From Saprospirales bacterium (GTDB taxonomy: Bacteria > Bacteroidota > Bacteroidia > Chitinophagales > Saprospiraceae): a stretch of 10,267 bases of DNA. The notes under the pieces were generated by a model. It was not told the DNA's origin and ran no database searches. It saw nothing but the letters and a program-made list of their open reading frames with translations. Location: NCBI GenBank assembly GCA_003448025.1, contig DLXL01000398.1:1-10267 (forward strand), written 5' to 3'. The translations under genes were made by a program, and so were the position numbers. Shown here piece by piece: positions 1-5,431 of this stretch. Positions within the stretch are counted from its first letter, which is position 1, and every line of letters starts with the position of its first letter.

Positions 1-768
1 TATGTGTTGCTGGGCACTCCGGGGCAGGTCAACAGCTTGCCGCCGGATGTAGCCTTCCTGTACGTCAACGAAGTGATGGCGTCCAATACACACACCATTA
101 CGGATGAGTATGGGGAATATGACGACTGGTTTGAATTGTACAACGGTTCCGAACATCCGTTGAACATAGGAGGGCTGTGTTTTACCGACGACGAGGATCA
201 GCCCTGCAAATGGCAGGCGCCGCTGCATCTGCCGGAACAAACCACTATACCGCCGTATGGATTTCTGCTGCTTTGGGCAGATGAAGATCCGGAGCAGGGC
301 GTACGGCATGCCGCCTTCCGTTTGAGTGCCGGAGGGGAAATGGTGGCCATTTACCAACGAACCGCAGAAGGATACGAAGAAACCGAAAGCCTCAGCTTTG
401 GGCAGCAGAGTCCGGACATTTCCTGGGGGCGGTATCCGGACGGCAGTGCTCAACTAAGTTTCATGTTTCCCACCCCTGGCGCTACCAATGCCTTATCTGA
501 CACTGAGGAGCGTCCTGTAGCCGTTTTAGCGGTGTATCCCAATCCTTTTTCACAGGAATTGAATCTCCGGGTTGAAAAACTGGAAATGCCTTGTGCGATC
601 ACCTTGTACAACATGCTGGGACAGGTGGTATATCAATCCGAAGATCAATGGCAGGAAAACACCCGGATCCGCCTCGGCGCCTTGCCAGACGGTGTATACA
701 CCCTGGAAGTGCGGGATGCAGGCGGAAGAAGGTTGGTGAAACGAGTGGTAGGGAACGATGGACGATGA
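1..768 (+). CDS. Lamin-tail-domain protein with T9SS type A sorting domain (C-terminal part)
   Basis: The reading frame is open at the left edge, so this is the C-terminal 255 residues of a longer exported protein; the GTG at position 4 is simply the first start-like codon, not a believable start. Residues about 20-160 look like a lamin tail domain: YVNEVMASN near the start, then DDWFELYN, IPPYGFLLLWAD, LSAGGEMVAIY and WGRYPDGS. The preceding LLGTPGQVN resembles the end of another such domain or of a CotH-type region, and CotH kinase-like proteins commonly carry this arrangement. Residues about 175-252 form a type A T9SS sorting domain (VYPNPFSQELNLRV, LYNMLGQVVY, LPDGVYTLEVR, ending KRVV), normally removed when the cargo is attached to or released from the outer membrane. 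The catalytic or adhesive part, if any, lies upstream and is unseen. Base composition is clearly more GC-rich than the neighbouring methyltransferase block. Confidence 0.85.
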   Translation, partial: YVLLGTPGQVNSLPPDVAFLYVNEVMASNTHTITDEYGEYDDWFELYNGSEHPLNIGGLCFTDDEDQPCKWQAPLHLPEQTTIPPYGFLLLWADEDPEQGVRHAAFRLSAGGEMVAIYQRTAEGYEETESLSFGQQSPDISWGRYPDGSAQLSFMFPTPGATNALSDTEERPVAVLAVYPNPFSQELNLRVEKLEMPCAITLYNMLGQVVYQSEDQWQENTRIRLGALPDGVYTLEVRDAGGRRLVKRVVGNDGR

Positions 769-799
769 ACGATGGTACGATGGACGATGGACGATGGTA
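756..799. repeat. Two-copy 22-bp tandem repeat across the stop codon
   Basis: A 22-bp unit starting CGATGGACGATG occurs at 756-777 and again at 778-799 with one mismatch, and a decayed third copy begins at 800 (CGATGAGTGGACC). Each unit is itself built from the smaller motif CGATGGA/CGATGGT. The stop codon of the upstream gene (766-768) lies in the first copy, so changes in copy number would leave the protein intact. No function is evident. Confidence 0.8.
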
Positions 800-802
800 C
801 GA

Positions 803-1017
803 TGAGTGGACCGTTAACAAAATGGGATGGGATATTTGGGGGCAGAGGAATATCTTTGCTACTGTCAGGTTGTAAAAGTAGTTGAAAGTTGTACTTGCCA
901 CTTTGGCTCAGAGCACTTAAGTTCTGCGAATGAGGCTTGATAGAAAGGTTACTTACCCGCAATGGACGACTAAGTAAAATTTAGGAAGTTACTTAGTCGT
1001 TAGTTGCGGGTAAGCAA
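803..1017. repeat. Dispersed intergenic repeat, left copy
   Basis: This stretch aligns, with substitutions and small gaps, to about 4555-4780 in the same orientation. Shared blocks in order are AACAAAAT, GGAATATxTTTGCT, GTTC..GAA..AGGCTTG and GGTTACTTAyCYGCAATGGAC followed by TAAGTAAAA. It ends in an inverted repeat: 949-977 pairs with 989-1017 at 25 of 29 positions around an 11-nt loop. The two copies bracket the restriction-modification block. No convincing gene lies in it, although a short frame ending ..WTVNK..F..VRL at 875 resembles the matching frame in the right copy. Confidence 0.65.
949..1017. repeat. 29-bp inverted repeat (long hairpin)
   Basis: The left arm 949-977 begins TTACTTACCCGCAATGG and the right arm 989-1017 ends TTGCGGGTAAGCAA. 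They are complementary at 25 of 29 positions with an 11-nt loop. There is no T-tract after either arm that would make it a standard intrinsic terminator, though it could act as a stable transcript end in either direction. It lies 3 nt before the GTTGGCGGT box at the left edge of the restriction-modification block. Confidence 0.8.
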
Positions 1018-1019
1018 TA

Positions 1020-1042
1020 GTTGGCGGTAACGGTAACAATAC
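1020..1042. other. Left boundary motif of the restriction-modification block
   Basis: GTTGGCGGT at 1020-1028 is the perfect 9-bp inverted match of ACCGCCAAC at 2971-2979, just after the endonuclease gene. GGTAACAATAC at 1032-1042 is a one-mismatch direct match of GGTAACGATAC at 3025-3035. The methyltransferase-endonuclease pair is therefore bracketed by related short sequences, as expected for a gene cassette or inserted module. The boundary role is inferred; no insertion-free allele is available to confirm it. Confidence 0.45.
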
Positions 1043-1053
1043 ACCAAAAACAT

Positions 1054-1061
1054 TAAATTTG
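1054..1061 (+). promoter_or_regulatory. Possible Bacteroidota -7 box, near-leaderless methyltransferase transcript
   Basis: TAAATTTG fits the Bacteroidota -7 consensus TAnnTTTG and lies 4 nt before the methyltransferase ATG, which would give a leaderless or very short leader. The nearest TTG upstream (1021-1023) is farther away than is usual for the -33 box, so the match could be chance in AT-rich DNA. Confidence 0.3.
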
Positions 1062-1065
1062 TAAA

Positions 1066-2157
1066 ATGAATAATAAACAAGACATCATAGACTATCTCAA
1101 CGACAACAAGCAAAAAGACCCCCTATTTATATTGGGAGATTGCGCAGATATTCTCAACTCAATGCCTGACAACTCAATTGACTGCATTATAACCAGTCCA
1201 CCATATTGGGGACATAGGCTGTACAGCGGTGGAGGTATTGGTCTTGAAAGTTCCTACAACGACTACGTAAGCGATTTACTAAAAATAACAAATGAACTTT
1301 ACAGAATTTTAAAACCAACGGGTTCATTTTGGTTAAATATTGGTGATACTTACAGAAACAAAAAATTATTAGGTATTCCTTGGAGAGTTTCTATAAAAAT
1401 GATGGATGAACAAAATTGGATTCTTAGAAACAGTGTGATTTGGAATAAACACAAAGGTGGGCTTGACAGCAGTAAGGATAAACTACGGAATATTCACGAA
1501 AATATTTTCCATTTCGTAAAAGATGAAAAAAAATATCATTACGACACTTCGAAAATTCGTTCTGATGCAAGAAAAACTATTATAAAAAACGGCGCTGTAA
1601 TTTCAGCAACAGGTGTAAGTGGCGTGAGATACAAAAGACAAATTGAACTCTCGACAGCCTTGACTGATGAAGAAAAAAAGAATGCACTTAGTGAACTTAA
1701 TAATGTCTTAGAAAGGATTAAAAACAATGAAATTTCTGATTTCAGAATGATAATTCGTGGACAACAAAGAACCACGCATTCCGATTCTGAGAAAGTTTCT
1801 GGTAGAGCGAAGGAATTAGCACAAAAAGGGTTCTATTTTCTTTTTTATCATCCCGACGGAACATTACCAGGCGATGTTTGGGAAATCATCCCTGAAGACA
1901 CCCAAAAGCGCAAAGAGCATTACGCAGTTTATCCTGAGGACTTATGCAAAATTCCAATCTTGGCAACTTGCCCAAAAGAGGGAATAGTCTTAGACCCATT
2001 TTCTGGGAGCGGAACAACTTCTTTGGTTGCTTTACGACATAACAGAAAATCTATCGGAATAGACATTTCCGAAGAATACATTGAATTTTCAAACGAACGA
2101 ATTAATGAATACAAACACGCGAATAGCGGAGTTCTTCAACTTTTCAACGAAGAATGA
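1066..2157 (+). CDS. Site-specific DNA methyltransferase, beta class (N4-cytosine or N6-adenine)
   Basis: This is the modification half of a predicted type II restriction-modification pair, transferring a methyl group from S-adenosylmethionine to a DNA base. The catalytic motif TSPPYW lies at residues 43-48, and the SAM-binding motif DPFSGSGTT at 310-318 is followed by GIDISEEYIE. Catalytic motif first and SAM motif last is the beta-class order. TSPPYW is more typical of N4-cytosine enzymes, but N6-adenine enzymes cannot be excluded. GDVWEI at 269-274 and HYAVYPEDL at 285-293 are the conserved segments before the SAM motif. The stretch between about 160 and 268, including RGQQRTTHSDSEKVSGR at 231-247, probably contains the target-recognition region. 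At 363 residues it looks complete. The downstream endonuclease start overlaps its last 53 bp, so the two are translated from one transcript, with modification gene first. No controller protein gene is visible. DNA is AT-rich compared with the flanks. Confidence 0.92.
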   Translation: MNNKQDIIDYLNDNKQKDPLFILGDCADILNSMPDNSIDCIITSPPYWGHRLYSGGGIGLESSYNDYVSDLLKITNELYRILKPTGSFWLNIGDTYRNKKLLGIPWRVSIKMMDEQNWILRNSVIWNKHKGGLDSSKDKLRNIHENIFHFVKDEKKYHYDTSKIRSDARKTIIKNGAVISATGVSGVRYKRQIELSTALTDEEKKNALSELNNVLERIKNNEISDFRMIIRGQQRTTHSDSEKVSGRAKELAQKGFYFLFYHPDGTLPGDVWEIIPEDTQKRKEHYAVYPEDLCKIPILATCPKEGIVLDPFSGSGTTSLVALRHNRKSIGIDISEEYIEFSNERINEYKHANSGVLQLFNEE

Positions 2158-2962
2158 AAGTGTTAATTGGAACGAAGTGCTGACCGCACAGCATTGTGGC
2201 TATCTAAATAAAAAATGCATTAAGGTTCGCAAAAGTGAACCAAGTATCTCTATTGGAACGTGTACAGTTCAATATGGGAAAGATGAACAAGAGGTAATAA
2301 TTTGCCCGCACCGTCTAATTGAAAAAAGGAAGATTTTCCTTGACTGTATTCATTTGCTTACACTGCACGAACCAGGCAACGAATTGCACATAATTCCAGA
2401 AATAACAATTCCTGGCGGTAGCGTAGACTACTTTTTAGCATCAGCAAGAGATAAAAAAGTAATTGATTTTGTGGGTATAGAATTACAGACTTTGGATACC
2501 ACGGGTACAGTATGGCCAGAAAGGCAAAGGTTCTTAACTGACCTCAATATTTTAGAAGAGCCCGAAGAAGGCTATGGTGATAAACCTTATGGAATGAATT
2601 GGAAAATGACTGCAAAAACAATTCTTGTTCAACTTCATCACAAAATTGAAACTTTTGAGCATTTAAGCAAACATCTTGTTTTGATACTTCAAGACCACTT
2701 GTTAGATTATATGAAAAGGGAGTTTTCTTTCTCTCATATCAACACTGTTCCAAAGGTTGGAGACCCCATGCATTTTCACTCTTACAAATTAGAATTAGGA
2801 GAAGATAGCAATTACCATATAAAACTAAATGAAAGACTCAGTACAGACAGTGCAGGTTTGGCCTCTGCAATGGGCTTGAAAGCAGAAGCTAAAATTGAGT
2901 TTGAATTGATAATAAAGACGCTAGAAGCTAAAATTTCCGACAGCACCCTTCTTACAATATGA
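2105..2962 (+). CDS. NotI-family type II restriction endonuclease
   Basis: The predicted partner of the upstream methyltransferase cuts unmodified DNA. Recognition as NotI-like rests on remembered motifs of NotI, not on a search: IAEFF near the N-terminus (7-11), four cysteines at 31, 38, 53 and 67 in contexts (C..CIKV, GTC.V, IICPHR) matching the metal-binding Cys4 region of NotI, and GIELQTLDTTG at 124-134 matching the NotI stretch GVLEIQTMDFHG. The PD-(D/E)XK-type active site would be D108 (in GGSVDYFLA), E126 and Q128. At 285 residues it is about 100 shorter than NotI (383), losing mainly C-terminal and linker sequence. ATG 2105 is preferred over the in-frame TTG at 2081 because it gives a NotI-like distance to IAEFF; either way the start overlaps the methyltransferase end in another frame, suggesting coupled translation. 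The recognition sequence cannot be read from the protein. Confidence 0.85.
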   Translation: MNTNTRIAEFFNFSTKNESVNWNEVLTAQHCGYLNKKCIKVRKSEPSISIGTCTVQYGKDEQEVIICPHRLIEKRKIFLDCIHLLTLHEPGNELHIIPEITIPGGSVDYFLASARDKKVIDFVGIELQTLDTTGTVWPERQRFLTDLNILEEPEEGYGDKPYGMNWKMTAKTILVQLHHKIETFEHLSKHLVLILQDHLLDYMKREFSFSHINTVPKVGDPMHFHSYKLELGEDSNYHIKLNERLSTDSAGLASAMGLKAEAKIEFELIIKTLEAKISDSTLLTI

Positions 2963-2970
2963 AAACCACT

Positions 2971-3035
2971 ACCGCCAACAATCCACTGCCTATCATGCCT
3001 CCTAAAGGTCGGCACGTCGTCAGTGGTAACGATAC
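2971..3035. other. attC-like imperfect palindrome after the endonuclease gene
   Basis: The 98-bp gap between endonuclease and SUKH genes is mostly one folded element. It starts with ACCGCCAAC (2971-2979) and ends GGTAACGATAC (3025-3035). Between them CCACTG (2983-2988) pairs with CAGTGG (3021-3026), and further in TGCC (2996-2999) pairs with GGCA (3011-3014) around TCCTAAAGGTC, with unpaired bases between the stems. Its length of about 65 bp, the ..AAC left end and the bulged palindrome resemble integron attC sites. The end boxes do not match RYYYAAC/GTTRRRY exactly, so it may be a related but different cassette site. Confidence 0.4.
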
Positions 3036-3060
3036 TTAATTTAAAAACAGACAAAAATTA

Positions 3061-3675
3061 ATGACAAACACAGAACTGTTTATAAAGAATATTGAAGGTT
3101 TTGGACACTCCCTTTCAGACTTTGATTTTTCAGAAGGTGCTTCAGAAGAACAAATTGATGAAGTTGAAAAGTTGATTAAACGGACACTTCCTGACGATTT
3201 TAAATTGTTTCTTAAAAATATAAATGGGCAACACTCAGACAAATTATATCTTCTTCCTGACGAAGCACTGCTTTTTTCTTGTGAAGAGATAATTACTGAA
3301 TATAAAGGACTGACTGACTATTTTGAAGACACAATTGAGTTTTATAACAAGTATCAATATAATGATAAGATAAGGTGCACTGTTTGGAGTGAATCAAGAG
3401 TTCCCATTGCTGGAAGAGATGGTTATTATTTGTTCCTTGACTTTGATCCCGGACCAAACGGGACAATAGGTCAAGTAATATTTTTAATTAATGAGTGCGA
3501 CTTCGTTGTGTTGGCTTCCAGTTTTAAGGATTTTATAAACTTGTATAATGAACATATAAAAAACAAAATTTTTCAAATACGGAAAATCTCAAATGGACAT
3601 TACAGTAATTATAGGTTGACAAATGACTCAGATTATCTCAATGGACAAGAATTCGCCAAACTATTCAGACAATGA
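3061..3675 (+). CDS. SMI1/KNR4 (SUKH) family protein
   Basis: A cytoplasmic protein of the SUKH superfamily. The N-terminal helix region GASEEQIDEVEKLIKRTLP (26-44) leading into DDFKLFLKNINGQ is the typical family opening; VPIAGRDGYYLFLDFDPGP at 114-132 followed by NGTIGQVI is the characteristic core; LASSFKDFINLYNEHI (151-166) is the usual closing helix. A further 38 residues without clear homology follow. Many bacterial SUKH proteins are immunity proteins against polymorphic toxins, but no toxin gene lies beside this one, so it is best called an orphan immunity-like protein. It is separated from the restriction pair by one palindromic element and from the next gene by another, and so appears to be an independent module, not part of the restriction operon. 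Family assignment is firm; the immunity role is inferred. Confidence 0.85.
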   Translation: MTNTELFIKNIEGFGHSLSDFDFSEGASEEQIDEVEKLIKRTLPDDFKLFLKNINGQHSDKLYLLPDEALLFSCEEIITEYKGLTDYFEDTIEFYNKYQYNDKIRCTVWSESRVPIAGRDGYYLFLDFDPGPNGTIGQVIFLINECDFVVLASSFKDFINLYNEHIKNKIFQIRKISNGHYSNYRLTNDSDYLNGQEFAKLFRQ

Positions 3676-3682
3676 AAACTAC

Positions 3683-3815
3683 GTATAACAGCACATTTGC
3701 AATAGTCAGGATTTCGTGCTCCGCAAACAGTATTGAGGTTGAACAACGTTCAGTTCTCCGAATGAACACTTGTGGGGCAAAGCCCGCCCATCGCAAATCT
3801 GCAAAACGTTACCCA
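3683..3815. other. attC-like imperfect palindrome after the SUKH gene
   Basis: Almost the whole 150-bp gap is a structured element. GTATAAC at 3683-3689 opens it, and CGTTACCC near 3807-3814 closes it. GCACATTTGCAATAG (3691-3705) pairs with CCATCGCAAATCTGC (3788-3802) at 12 of 15 positions. Smaller hairpins lie inside, including GGGC/GCCC at 3775-3785. A length near 130 bp and the AAC...GTT ends fall within the range known for attC sites. The GTG at 3772 that would extend the next gene upstream lies in the structure, which argues against that start. Confidence 0.45.
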
Positions 3816-3825
3816 TAACCATACC

Positions 3826-4278
3826 ATGAACAAAATAAATCTTCAAATGAAAGCGCAGGCTCAAGAAGGGCGTGCTGAAAAATATTGGTTTGAAAATAAT
3901 GCTACCGGGCTTGAAAAAACGCTTTTTCACCGAATAACCATTCCATTAACTCCCTTCCATTCAGGTCTGAAATATGAATCACAGCCAGTAGAGACAGAAA
4001 TTGTAATTGAATGGCTAAATCTACATTTGGTTGACCCAGATGACTTAGATAATTTGCAGATTTCAAGCCAGGAATATGAAGATTTAGAAGCCTCTATTTA
4101 CGTTGGAAGTGCACATAATGCATGCGAGGTTATTAAATTACATTTCCAAAGAAAGGAGGGAAACAATTATCAGGTAAAAGGAGAAATCAGGATTGATTTT
4201 GAATCTGAAGGTGTTGCTCAAAATGAAGTTTTTTCCTTTCAAACTATAATTTACTATCAAAAGAATGAAGAGCCATAA
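3826..4278 (+). CDS. Hypothetical protein, 150 residues
   Basis: I do not recognise this protein. It has no signal peptide or membrane segment and is probably cytoplasmic. Visible features are an N-terminal stretch with WFENNATGLEKTLFHR (21-36) and IPLTPFHSG (39-47), an acidic middle part (VDPDDLDNLQISSQEYEDLEA, split here at 69-89), and a C-terminal half of alternating hydrophobic residues that suggests beta strands (EVIKLHFQRK, IRIDFESEGV, EVFSFQTIIYY). ATG 3826 is chosen because the upstream in-frame GTG at 3772 lies in a palindromic element. The small acidic soluble fold, AT-rich sequence and position as a single gene after a palindromic spacer resemble immunity-like cassette genes, but this is only a contextual guess. 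Confidence 0.7.
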   Translation: MNKINLQMKAQAQEGRAEKYWFENNATGLEKTLFHRITIPLTPFHSGLKYESQPVETEIVIEWLNLHLVDPDDLDNLQISSQEYEDLEASIYVGSAHNACEVIKLHFQRKEGNNYQVKGEIRIDFESEGVAQNEVFSFQTIIYYQKNEEP

Positions 4279-4554
4279 AAATAGAGAACAAGCTATTCCC
4301 ACCAACCATTCCGCCCCGCATGGTGTACCCGATCCCACCCATCGCCATTAGCCAATAACTGATGCCCCAGCGGGGGCTGAGATTCCTGCTGAATTAAAAG
4401 ACTGGAGCACTAGGCTAAAAGAGATCTGGTCAAGTTCCATTTTCGGCCAAGCCGAACGCCTTCTGCGGAAATCTGCGGTTCATCTGCGAAAATCTGCGGG
4501 AAAACTCCCTCGCGGGTACATAGTTGGTGGAAGTGCTAAAGAGCATTGGATCGT
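4279..4554. other. Intergenic region without a recognisable gene
   Basis: About 275 bp before the right repeat copy. It holds two perfect small hairpins, GCCCC-AGCG-GGGGC at 4364-4377 and TTCGGC-CAA-GCCGAA at 4442-4456, neither followed by a T-tract, and a short TCTGCG repeat at 4462-4500. One forward frame is open from 4352 to 4633 (94 codons, stop TAA at 4634), but it has no ATG or GTG start and crosses two repeats, so I do not call it a gene. Confidence 0.5.
4462..4500. repeat. Four TCTGCG repeats spaced 10-11 bp
   Basis: TCTGCG begins at 4462, 4472, 4483 and 4493, so spacing is 10, 11 and 10 bp with A-rich or T-rich connectors (for example GGAAA, GAAAA). The spacing is close to one DNA helical turn. 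Similar ATCTGCG-type strings occur between genes in other Bacteroidota as far as I recall, which I could not check. No function is assigned. Confidence 0.7.
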
Positions 4555-4780
4555 CTGGACGTTTAGCGGTAACAAAATCAAATGGAAGGGAAAGATTGTT
4601 GGTTTGGGGTTAGGGGAATATTTTTGCTTCCGGTAAATCATAAAGTTTATTCTACCTTGTTTGCTTAGAACCATTGGTGTTCGAAACCAAAAGGCTTGGT
4701 CAAACAGGTTACTTATCTGCAATGGACAATTAAGTAAAAAAATGAGAAGGTTAATTAGTGGTTAGGTTTCAAATAAGTAA
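4555..4780. repeat. Dispersed intergenic repeat, right copy
   Basis: This is the second, same-orientation copy of the repeat at 803-1017. The most conserved part is 4707-4739, where the arm at 4709-4737 matches 949-977 at 25 of 29 positions. Its own inverted repeat (4709-4737 with 4751-4780) is much more decayed than in the left copy: the outer ATAAGTAA end still pairs well, the middle poorly. It closes the accessory block on the right and is followed 62 bp later by the lipoprotein gene. Confidence 0.6.
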
Positions 4781-4831
4781 TTCAACGAAACACCAATCGT
4801 AAAACAATCCATTCATCATTTTTTCATTCAC

Positions 4832-4839
4832 CATCTTTG
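4832..4839 (+). promoter_or_regulatory. Possible -7 box of the lipoprotein gene
   Basis: CATCTTTG differs from the Bacteroidota -7 consensus TAnnTTTG at one position and ends 3 nt before ATG 4843, implying a leaderless transcript. The ten-base string CATTCAYCAT occurs just upstream at 4810-4819 and again at 4825-4834, overlapping the box. No clear -33 TTG is present, so confidence is low. Confidence 0.25.
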
Positions 4840-4842
4840 AAT

Positions 4843-5427
4843 ATGCGTTCCAAATTGAACATTTCAATCTTTCTATGTCTGGCTTTGAACATTTTTTTGC
4901 TTTCATCCTGTGGCAATAATAATCAGCCGGCCAGCCAGCCAGCCGAAACCGCAGCACTGCCTGATGTTAGACTAAACGACACCTCAGCCATTCTTATCAG
5001 GTTTAATTTTGAGCATTTCGGCAGCTATGACCTTGCTACCTGGAAGTTGATGCCAAAGGTTGATCAGGGTGATGTGGTGCTTGATGTTATGACTTACACG
5101 AAAGACAGTATTAAAATGGATGTTAAAGAATCGGCTATGGGAGAGGGTATGTATTTTTTGACCTATGAACTTACAGGTTCCAACGGCAAGGTCATGAAGA
5201 CGCGTGATTTGTCTTTTACAACCGCATCGGATACAGAATCAGAAAAATTACCTGTTACCATCACAGAAACCGTCAGGGACTACACCATTAATCCTCCAAA
5301 GCAGTTTGAAAGGAAACAGAAAACGGACAAGCTTTACCGTGAACTTAAACCACTGCCCACGGCAGCAACGGGGGCCTGGGTGGAAAGCGTTACGGAACCC
5401 TATTTTTACCCGGAGGATAATAATTGA
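4843..5427 (+). CDS. Small lipoprotein of unknown function
   Basis: A 194-residue protein that should be exported and lipidated. MRSKLNISIFLCLALNIFLLSSC forms a basic start, a hydrophobic stretch and a lipobox with the lipidated cysteine at residue 23, followed by GNNN and a Ser/Pro/Ala/Gln-rich linker typical of a tether. The mature part, from about residue 40, has alternating hydrophobic residues (AILIRFNFEHFGSYD, VVLDVMTYTKDSIKMDV, MYFLTYELTGSNGKVM) and is probably a beta-sandwich; the last 60 residues are charged and proline-containing. I recognise no family. An in-frame TTG at 4837 would add only two residues; ATG is preferred. The gene follows the right repeat copy and precedes the propeller pair with a 159-bp gap containing an inverted repeat, so it is probably its own transcription unit. 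Confidence 0.8.
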   Translation: MRSKLNISIFLCLALNIFLLSSCGNNNQPASQPAETAALPDVRLNDTSAILIRFNFEHFGSYDLATWKLMPKVDQGDVVLDVMTYTKDSIKMDVKESAMGEGMYFLTYELTGSNGKVMKTRDLSFTTASDTESEKLPVTITETVRDYTINPPKQFERKQKTDKLYRELKPLPTAATGAWVESVTEPYFYPEDNN

Positions 5428-5431
5428 TCCG

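Noticed and set aside
599..962. Reverse-strand open frames of 100 and 105 codons over the end of the lamin-tail gene
   Set aside because: They overlap the T9SS sorting domain, the tandem repeat and the hairpin, have low-complexity Ser/Pro/His-rich products, and match no family.
2081..2104. TTG start at 2081 for the endonuclease
   Set aside because: It would add eight residues from the methyltransferase coding region; the ATG at 2105 places the IAEFF motif at a distance from the start similar to NotI-like proteins.
3772..3825. GTG start at 3772 for the 150-residue protein
   Set aside because: The 18 added residues would be encoded by the right arm of the palindromic element; ATG 3826 is the better start.
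3061..4278. Toxin-immunity pair formed by the SUKH protein and the following gene
   Set aside because: The two are separated by a 150-bp structured element, the second protein has no visible toxin or nuclease motif, and the usual order is toxin then SUKH immunity.
4358..4436. TPP riboswitch-like strings: GCCCC-AGCG-GGGGC followed by TGAGAT, and GATCTGG further on
   Set aside because: The hairpin and CTGAGA-like string resemble part of the thiamine riboswitch, but the outer stem strands (GGGG...CCC) are missing, the second half lacks the usual CCAGCG continuation, and no thiamine gene follows. Infernal with the TPP model would settle it.
4462..4500. Possible CRISPR array
   Set aside because: The repeat is only six bases with 4-5 base connectors, far too short for CRISPR repeats and spacers.
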